Assembly (NCBI GenBank): GCA_904387375.1
Contig: CAJFLE010000028.1
Span: 1 to 40,122 of the forward strand
Source: Candidatus Protoclostridium gallicola
GTDB lineage: Bacteria > Bacillota > Clostridia > Christensenellales > Pumilibacteraceae
Direction of reading: 5' to 3'
Length of the DNA stretch: 40,122 nucleotides
Of this stretch, positions 23,669 through 32,184 are shown piece after piece (positions within the stretch are counted from its first letter, which is position 1; each line of letters starts with the position of its first letter). The position numbers and the translations under genes were made by a program. The notes beneath the pieces are model-generated. The model did no database searches. It was given only the letters and a program-made list of their open reading frames with translations, and was not told where the DNA came from.

Positions 23669-25369
23669 TTATCCGAAGCACTTCTCTCCCAGGCGGCCTA
23701 TCAGTTCGTCGATTGCCGCCGTGCTTTCTCTGAGCGCTCCGGCCTTAAGCGGATCTTTCAGGCCCGCGCTCTCCACAAGCTCGCCGAACGGCAGTTCGCC
23801 CGCTTTTTTCACGAGGCCGACGTATCTGCCGAACGCGTCCGCGTAGTTTTCGAGGGACGCGACGAGGAATTGGTGCGCCACGGACTGGGAAAGGCAGTAG
23901 TCTATATAGTACATCGGGTTTTCGTATATATGCATCTGATACTGCCAGCGCGTGCCCTCTTCGATATACGGGATACCGTCCGTCGAAAGGTGCGGACGAT
24001 AATAAATGTCCAGTTTTTTCCATTCTTCGTTGCGCTCGTGCGGGGTCATATCGGGATTGTCGTAGCATACTTCCTGGAACTCGTCGACCATGGTTCCGTA
24101 GGGCAGGAAGGTCAGCGAGGAAAGCAGGTGAGCGTATTTGTAATCCTCGGCGCGCTTTCCGAAGAATGACGCGGCGTACTTCCAGGCGAAGAATTCCATT
24201 GCCATGGAATGGATCTCCGCCACGGACATGGTGCCGAGGCCGAGCTCGTAATCGGCGCCGCTGCGGAACTGCTCGTAGTACGCGAAGGCGTGGCCGGCTT
24301 CGTGCGTCAGCACGTCCACGTCGCCGCTCGAACCGTTGAAGTTGGCGAGCACGAAGGGCTGTTTATATCCGTCGATGGACGTGCAGTATCCCCCGCCCCA
24401 CTTGCCTTTTTTCGCGAACACGTCGAAGGCGTCGGCTTCCAGCATTTCGTCGATGAACGCGCCCGTTTCCCCGCCCATGTCGCGGTACATTCCGCGCGCG
24501 GCTTCGAACATTTTTTTCGCGCCGATAACGGGCTCCGGATTACCGCCGGGAAAACAGATTTCGTTGTCGTACAGCATTATTCTGTCGATTCCCAGCCTGT
24601 CCGCGATTTCTCTGCGCCGCTTCGCCACCACGGGGACAACGTCGCGCTTTATCGAATCGCGGAAAACTTTTATCTCCTTTCGGCCGTAAGAATACCTGCC
24701 CATCTGGCAGTCGCCCATCTCCGCATACGAAGAAAAGCCCATTTTTTTCGCCATATTCGCGCGGACGTGCACCAGACGGTCGAAAATACCGTCCAGATCG
24801 CCCGAAATTTCTTTAAGCCCCTTCCCCAGTACTTCCATGGACGCGCTCCTAACGCGGCGGTCGGGGTCGTCGAAATATTTGCGAAGCACGGACAGCGGCA
24901 GCTCCTTGCCGCGGAAGCGGAAGGTTTTCTCGCTCATCAGTCTGTCGTATTCGGTGACGAGCCGGCTCTCTTCCACAAGGTCGGGCACGATCTTCTCGTC
25001 CATCGTTTTAAGGGACAATTCGTACACTTTCACGACGTTGGGATTTATGATTTCCAGCGCCTCGCTCACGTGGGGATTGGCGAGAAAAGCACGGTTCAGC
25101 TCGGTGGCCGCGGCCGCGAGCGCGGGCGTATTTTCGTCGTAATATTCCTTTTCTTTCAGATAAAATTCGTCGCTCGTATTCAGCGTAAATCTTATATAGC
25201 AAAGCGAGGACATGGTCTGTACTTTGACGGCCTGCGCTATGCTTTCGTTTCTTATTTCGGCCATTTCGCGGCCGCTTGTCGCCGCGGCCATGCGGCGGGT
25301 GAGTCCGCGCATTTTTTCCGCCACCGCGGCAAGATCGACTCTTTCGTATTTCATTTCTCCGACTTTCAT
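23669..25369 (-). CDS. M3-family oligoendopeptidase (PepF-like)
   Basis: Cytoplasmic zinc metallopeptidase that cleaves short peptides, 566 residues, usual length for the family. The active site is VLTHEAGHAFAYYEQF (His356, Glu357, His360), with the third ligand likely the Glu of VAEIHSMAMEFF; the substrate region KWGGGYCTSIDGYKQPFVLANFNG precedes it. The ATG at 25369 is six bases after a -10 box, so it is leaderless by prediction. A second ATG five codons in has GGAG only 2 bases away, too close to work well. Confidence 0.92.
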   Translation of the reverse strand: MKVGEMKYERVDLAAVAEKMRGLTRRMAAATSGREMAEIRNESIAQAVKVQTMSSLCYIRFTLNTSDEFYLKEKEYYDENTPALAAAATELNRAFLANPHVSEALEIINPNVVKVYELSLKTMDEKIVPDLVEESRLVTEYDRLMSEKTFRFRGKELPLSVLRKYFDDPDRRVRSASMEVLGKGLKEISGDLDGIFDRLVHVRANMAKKMGFSSYAEMGDCQMGRYSYGRKEIKVFRDSIKRDVVPVVAKRRREIADRLGIDRIMLYDNEICFPGGNPEPVIGAKKMFEAARGMYRDMGGETGAFIDEMLEADAFDVFAKKGKWGGGYCTSIDGYKQPFVLANFNGSSGDVDVLTHEAGHAFAYYEQFRSGADYELGLGTMSVAEIHSMAMEFFAWKYAASFFGKRAEDYKYAHLLSSLTFLPYGTMVDEFQEVCYDNPDMTPHERNEEWKKLDIYYRPHLSTDGIPYIEEGTRWQYQMHIYENPMYYIDYCLSQSVAHQFLVASLENYADAFGRYVGLVKKAGELPFGELVESAGLKDPLKAGALRESTAAIDELIGRLGEKCFG

Positions 25370-25375
25370 ACGAAT

Positions 25376-25404
25376 ATTTTACCCCATTTATCCGCAAATG
25401 TCAA
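25376..25404 (-). promoter_or_regulatory. Peptidase promoter, leaderless geometry
   Basis: Perfect TTGACA (25399-25404), 17-base spacer, TAAAAT (25376-25381) on the minus strand, then six bases and the ATG. Confidence 0.8.
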
Positions 25405-26191
25405 TCAATGTCCGAAATGCGATTAAATCCGCCAAATAAGATACCTTTGCGACAGAATGGTACATAAAAATCCGTTATTTATAAATAACTAAAAAATATC
25501 AATAAATTTCCAAATATTAAAGTAACTCGATGTTGTTGCAAAATAATATCAAATTGATTGGAAAATCAAAAACATATCATTTTAAATTATATAATTATTA
25601 AATAATAACTATGTGAATCGAATTTTTAAAATAGTAAATAGACGATCGCCGAATGAATTTTCAAAAGCGGAAAATTAAAAATCGAAACAAAAAATATAAT
25701 AGCCTCGATGTCGGCTGTGATATTGTATATATACGCGCCCGAGTGTGCAGACGATATGTCGAAATGCCGGTGACTTTCGCTGTTTTGGGTATGAAGAAAT
25801 TATGCGGGAACCGCGGACATGGTGGCCTGATTTTTATAATTTTGCGTGCAAAGACGAAAAATGGTTATGAAATGTAAGCTGCCGATGTGAAAATTTCCGA
25901 TAAAGGCGACAATAGGGCTTTGTGCCTGGGACCGCGGCACGGGTCAGGAAATAAGGTCGTCTGAGGCGGAGCCAGTGCGAAATTCCGCGTTCGGCCCGAA
26001 AAGTATTCTGCGCAAAATATCAAAAATTCGGTATGGTTCGCAAAAGTAACGTTATTATATAATAACAAATGGATAAAATCCGATTTATGCCCGGGTATTT
26101 TATCATTTTTGCTCCGATTTTCAGAATTAAGTTATGTTTTAATAATTTATTTGCCCGGACAATTTTGCGCTTTTTTCCGCATGTTGCTGGA

Positions 26192-26211
26192 TGTGAATAA
26201 CTTGTGGATAA
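26192..26211 (-). other. Tandem DnaA boxes
   Basis: On the plus strand TGTGAATAA (one mismatch) and TGTGGATAA (perfect) are separated by CT, so 11 bases apart centre to centre. TTATGCACA at 26582-26590 is another possible box. Confidence 0.65.
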
Positions 26212-26622
26212 AATTTCGCATAAATTGTGACGGCCGTGACGATCTTTGTATAAAAATTTTGCTTCTGCCTGTTGGCGGGATTTTTATTTTATTATTTTGC
26301 CGGCAGTTGGCGGGCATTGTATAACGGTTATCCCCGGCGGGCGATAGCGGACCGACAGACAATCCCGGCAAATGATGGGAAGACGACGGAGAAGTCCTCG
26401 AATCGCGAATTTTGAGCCAAAAACGGGCAAATTTCGGCCGGGCAAAACGAAAAAATTTTTCGAAAATTTCAAATAAAGTTATGAAATAATAATTATATAA
26501 TATCAAATAAATATACGTCTGCATAAATTGTGCACAGTTCCGCGTTAAAATCCGCGGTTTTTGCTCTTGAAATTTTCTTATTTATGCACAAAACGTCTGA
26601 AAATTATAAGCCGCGGTTGTGT

Positions 26623-26649
26623 AAAGTTCAATCAGTTTTTTTGAACTTT
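26623..26649. repeat. Stem-loop, 9-bp stem
   Basis: AAAGTTCAA and TTGAACTTT flank a 9-base T-rich loop. No T run follows, so it is not an obvious terminator. The role is unknown. Confidence 0.5.
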
Positions 26650-26705
26650 CACGGTGCTCGTAAGCATGTAAAATTGTTCGGTTCAGCTTCTTCGCCGACA
26701 CGCTA

Positions 26706-26719
26706 AACCGAATTCGGTT
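26706..26719. repeat. 14-bp perfect palindrome
   Basis: AACCGAATTCGGTT is a perfect palindrome; a half copy (TTCGGTT) lies about 25 bases upstream. It could bind a dimeric protein. Confidence 0.45.
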
Positions 26720-27578
26720 CCGAGTATTTGAATGGGCTTTCTATGAATGATACCAGGGGCATTGACGTTGGAGCGGCTCTGCTTACTGACTGTGCCGGTT
26801 GTTTGTTTTGCCCGACCGGATCGATTTTCGGGTCATTTGTATGCCGAATTTGTTTGCCGGGCCGGCGCAGATATCGGCAAAATTTTTTGCAGATCTTTTG
26901 TTTGAACGGTTATGCGTCAGTCTGTTTTCGGCGACTTCTTGCCGCTGAACTTAGGGTCGGATTTCCTTATGATTCCGAGCCCCACCGTCCTTAAATGTCC
27001 GGATTTACATATATTCTTGCGCCCGCGTGGCGCATATCGATCTGCGCGCAAATACCGATCCGTCTGCCGCGTAGCCATCGGCCGTCCTATGAAATCGGCA
27101 TGCAATAGTTCTGGTTTTGCTTCCCGGTATTATCCGAATTTTCGGGGATTTTTCCTGCGGTGTAGGCGTAAAATGATCCCGTCTTGCGACGATCGCCGCG
27201 CGCCCGGTTGCTTTGACTTTTCCGGATCGGCAGTGCAAGCGCTTACGCCGATACGGTTGTGCTTTATCTGCGGAGCGGCTTCCGGGAGGCTTATTGTTTT
27301 TTCTTGAATCGCCGAGAGTCTGCGCGAAACGATGTTCCCGGTACCGTGAAATTGGCGATTTCGCACAACCTGATTTTATGCAAAATTTAATCTCGCGTTG
27401 CTGCGCTTTGCTGTGAGCTGCGGAATATGCCGCGCCCTATTTTCCTATATCTCCGCGATTCTTATGCCGCATTGGTGCTGGATATCCCGTGCGGCGGCAG
27501 ACTTTGCTCTGTTAGGTCGGTCGAGCCTTTATGGCAATAGAAATATGGTCTCGTACCGGCATGTTTTATTTTTAGGAA

Positions 27579-27594
27579 TGTTTCACGTGAAACA
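27579..27594. promoter_or_regulatory. parS site 1
   Basis: TGTTTCACGTGAAACA is a perfect 16-bp palindrome identical to the bacterial parS consensus bound by ParB/Spo0J. The flanks extend the symmetry by two bases on each side. Confidence 0.96.
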
Positions 27595-27672
27595 TTTTGA
27601 TCCGCCCAATATAGATACAATATGCCGAAAAAACCCGCAATTTTGCCGAAAATACGGTAAAATGCATTAAAA

Positions 27673-27692
27673 CGGGCAGTAAAATCTGCCCG
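27673..27692. terminator. Hairpin between the parS sites
   Basis: CGGGCAG and CTGCCCG with loop TAAAAT, followed by ATTGTTT. It is a weak terminator candidate on the plus strand, 3 bases before parS site 2. Confidence 0.4.
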
Positions 27693-27694
27693 AT

Positions 27695-27710
27695 TGTTTC
27701 ACGTGAAACA
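27695..27710. promoter_or_regulatory. parS site 2
   Basis: A second perfect TGTTTCACGTGAAACA, 116 bases from the first. Half sites follow at 27726-27734 (CGTGAAACA) and 27779-27786 (TGTTTCAC). Confidence 0.96.
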
Positions 27711-28030
27711 TTTTCCGACAATTGGCGTGAAACAATTTATATTATTTGCCGCACCATAGCGCGCATCGAAACATACGGTGTTTCACACACATTATTTAGC
27801 AACGGTATCGCGCCGAGCCCGTAATTGAACGCTATAAGCAACTAAACATAATAAACGTCAGAACCCGTTTCTGCGCAGGTGCAGTACAACCATTTTGGGC
27901 AAATAAATCACCGGAAGTGCCGGGGCTGTCATAGCCGAAGCTTCTATATATAAAATTCTTATTTTGCATGTCGAACATTCTGAAAATGCGCCGAACTATA
28001 CGGTAACGGCTGGAATATTTATCCGATAGC

Positions 28031-28054
28031 AAAAGCCCCGGAGTATTCCGGGGC
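28031..28054 (-). terminator. Terminator of parB
   Basis: GCCCCGGA and TCCGGGGC with loop GTAT (28035-28054), followed by T4 on the minus strand, 65 bases past the parB stop. Confidence 0.7.
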
Positions 28055-28118
28055 CGCTATGCTAAAATAATATTTTATATGGGTTTGCGTTGTCGGATCG
28101 TTTACGGCCTGCACGCAA

Positions 28119-29027
28119 TTATTCTTTGCCCGCATTCTGACGCTTGTATTCTTCCAGCACCTGCATCATCTGATGTATGCGGTCGAGGTCGTCGGCTGAA
28201 TAATAATCGATGAATATGCGGCCTTTGCGGTCGTTGCCGAACACCGACACTTTTGTGGAGAAAACGCGTTGCAGCCGTTCGACCATGTCTCGGAGTTCGA
28301 GCGACTGCGCGGGCGGCTTCTGCTTGGGCGCGGGCGGATTGACGTACGACTTGACGAGTTTCTCGAAGTCTCGCACTGTGAGCTTGTCGCCGATCGCGCG
28401 CTTGGCGATTTCGAGCTGCTTGTCCGGATCCTTGATGACGACGAGGCAGCGGGCGTGTCCTTCGGACAGCTTGCCGAGCGCAACGAGATCGATGACGGCG
28501 GGCGAAAGCGTGAGCAGACGCAGGGTATTGGCCACCGCCGGGCGGGATTTGCCTATGCGGTCCGCGACCTGCTCCTGCGTGTAATCGTATTCATCCATGA
28601 GCTGCTTGATCGCGTTCGCAACTTCGATGGGATTGAGATCCTCGCGCTGCAGGTTCTCGATGAGCGAGATCTCTTTGATCTCCTTATCGCTGTAATCGCG
28701 CACGATTGCGGGCACGGTTACCAGCCCGGCCTTGCGTGCAGCGCGCCAGCGGCGTTCGCCCGCGATAATCATATACTCGTCGTTGTTCTTGCGGACGAGT
28801 ATAAGCGGGGAAATGACGCCGTGCACGCGTATGCTGTTTGCCAGTTCGAGCAGCGCCGCTTCGTCGAAGTTTTTGCGCGGCTGGTTCTCGTTGGGCACAA
28901 TCTGGGAAATGGGAATTTCCTGCGCGGTATTTCCGCCGCCCGCGGTCTTGTCGTCCTCGTCCAGATCTATATCTCCAAACAGGGCGCCGAGCCCGCGGCC
29001 GAGTCCGTGTTTCGATTTCGTTGCCAT
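28119..29027 (-). CDS. parB: Chromosome partition protein ParB/Spo0J
   Basis: CTP-dependent DNA clamp that loads at parS and spreads, 302 residues. The N terminus LGRGLGALFGDID is the usual ParA-contacting segment. NENQPRKNFDEAALLELANSI and the CTP-binding GERRWRAARKAGL (Gly90-Leu102) are followed by IENLQREDLNPIE and a helix-turn-helix (TQEQVADRIGKSRPAVANTLRLL, 150-172). GGAGG precedes the ATG. Two perfect parS sites lie 400-550 bases downstream. No parA gene is next to it, unlike the usual soj-spo0J pair. The parS sites argue against it being Noc. Confidence 0.96.
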   Translation of the reverse strand: MATKSKHGLGRGLGALFGDIDLDEDDKTAGGGNTAQEIPISQIVPNENQPRKNFDEAALLELANSIRVHGVISPLILVRKNNDEYMIIAGERRWRAARKAGLVTVPAIVRDYSDKEIKEISLIENLQREDLNPIEVANAIKQLMDEYDYTQEQVADRIGKSRPAVANTLRLLTLSPAVIDLVALGKLSEGHARCLVVIKDPDKQLEIAKRAIGDKLTVRDFEKLVKSYVNPPAPKQKPPAQSLELRDMVERLQRVFSTKVSVFGNDRKGRIFIDYYSADDLDRIHQMMQVLEEYKRQNAGKE

Positions 29028-29056
29028 GTGATTTTCCTCCGTGGATTTATATCTGT

Positions 29057-29085
29057 ATTATATAATGAATCGCAGCGGATGTCAA
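29057..29085 (-). promoter_or_regulatory. parB promoter
   Basis: TTGACA (29080-29085), 17-base spacer, TATAAT (29057-29062) on the minus strand, 43 bases from the nearest DnaA box. Confidence 0.85.
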
Positions 29086-29127
29086 GACAAACTGGAAAAA
29101 TAAGCGTGATTTTCGGACTGTCCACAC

Positions 29128-29340
29128 TGTGGATAACTTGTGGATAAAAATAAATAGATATTAAATCATAACTTATTTGCAGGAGAAAAACCGTTTGTCC
29201 GGGCGAAAAACAAGCTTCGCAAAAATAAGTAATTAAATAATAACTTTTTGCGCCGGAAGCTCTGCCGGAGAAAAGCCTGGCGGCCGGTATTCCGACCTCG
29301 GTTTGGTTATCCACCGTTTTTGTGGATAACTTGTGGACAA
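29128..29340. other. DnaA-box cluster at the gene-strand switch, likely oriC
   Basis: Two tandem pairs face the same way: TGTGGATAA at 29128-29136 and 29139-29147 (both perfect), and 29321-29329 (perfect) with 29332-29340 (TGTGGACAA). TTATCCACC at 29307-29315 is a fifth box in the opposite sense. Between the pairs lie AT-rich stretches (29148-29177, 29221-29247), candidate unwinding elements. The cluster separates minus-strand parB from the plus-strand genes to the right. Confidence 0.75.
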
Positions 29341-29359
29341 CTTTGCGGAAGTCAATCAC

Positions 29360-29388
29360 TTTACTTTTTCTGCCGCGTGTGATAAAAT
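29360..29388 (+). promoter_or_regulatory. SDR gene promoter, leaderless geometry
   Basis: TTTACT (29360-29365), 17-base spacer, TAAAAT (29383-29388), then six bases and the ATG at 29395. No Shine-Dalgarno site is present. Confidence 0.7.
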
Positions 29389-29394
29389 TTCGGT

Positions 29395-30177
29395 ATGAAC
29401 AGAGTGGTAGTTATTTCGGGGGCGACCTCGGGCATAGGCAAAGCGCTTGCGAAAAAATTCGAAGCGGACGGAGACATCGTCTGCAATCTGTCCCGCTCCT
29501 GCACGGACAACGGTTTCGATTACAAATGCGACGTATCGGACGAAGCGCAGGTCAACGCCGCCGTCGGAAAGATCGGCGAGCGCTACGGCCGCGTGGACAT
29601 TCTCGTCAACAACGCGGGCATAGGTATTTCGGGCGCGACAGAGCTTATTCCCATGGACGACATAAAGAAGGCGATGGACATTTCGTACTTCGGCGCGCTG
29701 TATCTGACCCGCGCCTGCCTGAAATTCATGAAAAAGGGCGCGCGCATAATTTTCATGAGCTCAATCGCCGGACTGACCGCCATTCCCTTCCGCTCGGTGT
29801 ATTGCAGCGTCAAAGCCGCCGAACTCATGCTCGGAGAGTCGCTGCGCATGGAGCTGTCGCAGACGGGCATATCCGTTGTGACTCTGTGCCCCGGCGAAAT
29901 CAAGACCAATTTTTCCGCCAACAAACTCGCGGACGTAAAGACGAGCGAGCGTTACGGCAAACGCGTCGAAAAGGCGCTCGAAAAAGTCACGAGCCGCGAG
30001 GAGAAGCGCATGTCGATCGCTTCCGTCATAGATAAGATATATAAAATCTGTGTGAGCGGCAGAAAGGCGATGTACATCATCGGCGGCAAGTACAAATTTC
30101 TTTATTTCGCAAAACGCGTGCTGCCGACGACGACTTATCTGAAACTCACCGATTCCATGCTCGGCGGCAGAGAATAA
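29395..30177 (+). CDS. Short-chain dehydrogenase/reductase
   Basis: NAD(P)-dependent oxidoreductase of the classical SDR family, 260 residues. It has the cofactor motif SGATSGIGKALAKKF, LVNNAGIG, the catalytic Ser in FMSSIAGL, and the YxxxK pair in YCSVKAAELML. PGEIKTNF follows. The substrate is unknown. The promoter puts transcription start at the ATG. The next gene starts 18 bases downstream, so the two are probably one operon. Confidence 0.92.
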   Translation: MNRVVVISGATSGIGKALAKKFEADGDIVCNLSRSCTDNGFDYKCDVSDEAQVNAAVGKIGERYGRVDILVNNAGIGISGATELIPMDDIKKAMDISYFGALYLTRACLKFMKKGARIIFMSSIAGLTAIPFRSVYCSVKAAELMLGESLRMELSQTGISVVTLCPGEIKTNFSANKLADVKTSERYGKRVEKALEKVTSREEKRMSIASVIDKIYKICVSGRKAMYIIGGKYKFLYFAKRVLPTTTYLKLTDSMLGGRE

Positions 30178-30195
30178 AATCGACGAGGAGGGAAT

Positions 30196-32184
30196 ATGCG
30201 GACGAAATCAACTTACATAATAACTTTTTTGCTGATACTCGCGCTTGCTGCGACCGCCGCTCTTTTTGTTCTTTCGGCGGCGCGGACGCGCACGGCTGAG
30301 GTTTTCGCCGACGGCGAAGAGGGCATACTGACCGTTCACTTTATAGACTGCGGCCAGGCCGACGCCTGTGTCATCGAATTCCCCGACGACAAGACCATGC
30401 TGATCGACGCGGGACACACGAGTTCGGCAAGCTACGGCAACGTGACGGCGTACATAGATTCGCTCGGCATAACCGAGTTCGATTATTTCATCATGACGCA
30501 CTCGGACGCGGATCATGTGGGCGGAGTGCCGCGTGTGTTCGACGGAACGCGTACCGCCAAAGTCGTGTACCGACCTTCTCAAGTGAGCAGCTGTGACGGA
30601 TACACGGATCCTGTAACGGAGGAGACCGCCGATACTTATTATTACGCGGTCTACGAGGCGGATGAATCCAATCCGACCGATACGAGGATGGAGGATACCG
30701 TCACGCAGCTGACGGATCTGCTCACGGCCAGAGGTTACACCGAAGCCACGGTCGTCAGACAGGGCACGAACCGTATCCGTGTCGAGGTTCCGGACGTCGA
30801 TAATCCCGGAGAGATATTTACTATCATAGGCGAACCCGTCGATCTCGAGTTCGTGCTGTCCAGCGACGGTACGACGGACGGGGAAACGATTTTTACCGGC
30901 GACGTCGTCACGAACGCACGGGCGGGCGTTATGGCGTCGCAGTACGTCGTGTCGCTTTCTCTCAATGCGGAAGGTACGCAAAAATTTTCCGAAGTCACCT
31001 CTGCGCATGTTGGCGAGTATATTAAAATTTACCGTGTAAAGGACGGCGTGCGCGAGGAGCAGCCCATATCTACGGCGCAGATAAACGAAGCCATCATGAA
31101 CGGGCAGGCCATTATATCCAGCAGCTTTACGAACGAAGAAGCCCAGACGCTTGCCGATCAGATCATGAGCGGTACGTTCTCCGTATCTCTCAGTCTTATA
31201 GAGAGTTCCGTCGAAAAAAATAAGTACGGATTGCCCTACGACCCGGATGAATATTCGGATGCGTATAAACAGTCCTCGCAGGCATACAGAAATGCGCTTA
31301 CCGCAGTGTACGAAATGACGGACGAAGTGTACGTCACGGATCCCGGCAACGACGAAATCAACCATATTGAAAATACGGTAACGGTGGACGGGGAAAGTTT
31401 TACTTATACTTTCGATTTTTACTCGCCGCTTAATCCGCCTTATCGAAACGAGATGAACGACTTTTCGCCCATAATGGTGCTGTCGTACGCCGGCCGCAAC
31501 ATAGTGCTGTCCGGCGACGCCGAAAAGCAAAACGAGGAGGAATTCGTTGCCAAAGTCAGGGACAGCAACGACGACGAACGGTACGACCGCTTCCGCCGCG
31601 GCTTTGACGCCGACGTCATAAAAATGGGGCATCACGGCAGTTCGACATCGTCGAGCGAAGCGTATCTCGGAATCATGTGCTCGACCGAATCGGCGCGCTG
31701 CAACACGTACACGGTGTTCAGCTGCAACGACGAGTCGTACGGCAACAAATACGCTCATCCTCACAGCGAAACGCTCGAACGCCTTATGGACATGAATTTC
31801 AGCCCCGAAAGGATAGAGCGCACCGACCTCAACGGCAATATCCGTTTCGACATACGTTCGGGCGGCGAGCTGACCCGCACCCACGACCGCGACGCGACCG
31901 TGACCCAGCTTCTCACGTCGGGCAGCAGCGACACCCGTCCCGAAACGGTTATCGAGGACAACGGCGTCCGGCCCACCGAACCCAACGGTTCGCCGGTCAC
32001 CCGTCCCGATCCCGAAGATCCGGGTACGAATCCCGAAAATCCGTTTGCTTTTCTCGGCGAGCTTACCACGACGCAGATCATAATTATAATCGCGATTGCG
32101 GTCGTCGTACTGATCGTAATAATCATAGTGTGCGCGGCGGTAAGCCGCAGGTCGAAAAAAAAGAAGGGGCGCAGGCGGCGCTGA
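30196..32184 (+). CDS. Surface MBL-fold hydrolase with an inserted SecD-like domain
   Basis: Chimeric protein of 662 residues. An N-terminal transmembrane helix (7-29) and a C-terminal one (627-648) with a Lys/Arg tail place the body outside. Residues 45-135 are the first half of a ComEC-like metallo-beta-lactamase fold (VHFIDCGQADACVIEF, then THSDADHVGG with His102, Asp104, Asp106 and His107). Residues 163-340 match the first extracytoplasmic domain of SecD: LLTARGYTEATVVRQG, RIRVEVPDVDNP, SLSLNAEGTQKFSEVTSAHVG, INEAIMNGQAIISSSFTNEEAQTLADQIMSG. From about 341 the MBL fold resumes (FYSPLNPPY, NIVLSGDAEKQNEEEF with Asp441, IKMGHHGSS with His479/480). A Pro-rich linker precedes the last helix. 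The MBL part is complete with metal ligands, so it may be active. The reading frame is unbroken and has a strong GAGGAGG site. Confidence 0.88.
   Translation: MRTKSTYIITFLLILALAATAALFVLSAARTRTAEVFADGEEGILTVHFIDCGQADACVIEFPDDKTMLIDAGHTSSASYGNVTAYIDSLGITEFDYFIMTHSDADHVGGVPRVFDGTRTAKVVYRPSQVSSCDGYTDPVTEETADTYYYAVYEADESNPTDTRMEDTVTQLTDLLTARGYTEATVVRQGTNRIRVEVPDVDNPGEIFTIIGEPVDLEFVLSSDGTTDGETIFTGDVVTNARAGVMASQYVVSLSLNAEGTQKFSEVTSAHVGEYIKIYRVKDGVREEQPISTAQINEAIMNGQAIISSSFTNEEAQTLADQIMSGTFSVSLSLIESSVEKNKYGLPYDPDEYSDAYKQSSQAYRNALTAVYEMTDEVYVTDPGNDEINHIENTVTVDGESFTYTFDFYSPLNPPYRNEMNDFSPIMVLSYAGRNIVLSGDAEKQNEEEFVAKVRDSNDDERYDRFRRGFDADVIKMGHHGSSTSSSEAYLGIMCSTESARCNTYTVFSCNDESYGNKYAHPHSETLERLMDMNFSPERIERTDLNGNIRFDIRSGGELTRTHDRDATVTQLLTSGSSDTRPETVIEDNGVRPTEPNGSPVTRPDPEDPGTNPENPFAFLGELTTTQIIIIIAIAVVVLIVIIIVCAAVSRRSKKKKGRRRR

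Larger units (their letters stand above)
25405..28030. other. 2.6 kb gene-free region holding parS and DnaA boxes
   Basis: No reading frame here looks like a gene: those present are short, lack ribosome sites, and have odd compositions (many Cys, Arg and Phe). The first 700 bases are AT-rich; 26700-27560 is closer to average GC. It holds a tandem DnaA-box pair, two parS sites with extra half sites, several hairpins and about ten GGCAAA-type words. I looked for tmRNA, RNase P RNA and SRP RNA signatures and saw none. Its place at the strand switch suggests it is part of the origin/segregation region. Confidence 0.6.

Noticed and set aside
25653-25877. 74-codon frame near the peptidase
   Set aside because: No ribosome site, no recognisable domain; low-complexity start from AT-rich DNA.
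26728-27307. Open frames of 88 and 131 codons in the gene-free region
   Set aside because: No ribosome sites, unnatural Cys/Arg/Phe-rich composition and mutual overlap in different frames.
26720-27560. tmRNA, RNase P RNA or SRP RNA
   Set aside because: None of the conserved core words of these RNAs could be found on either strand.
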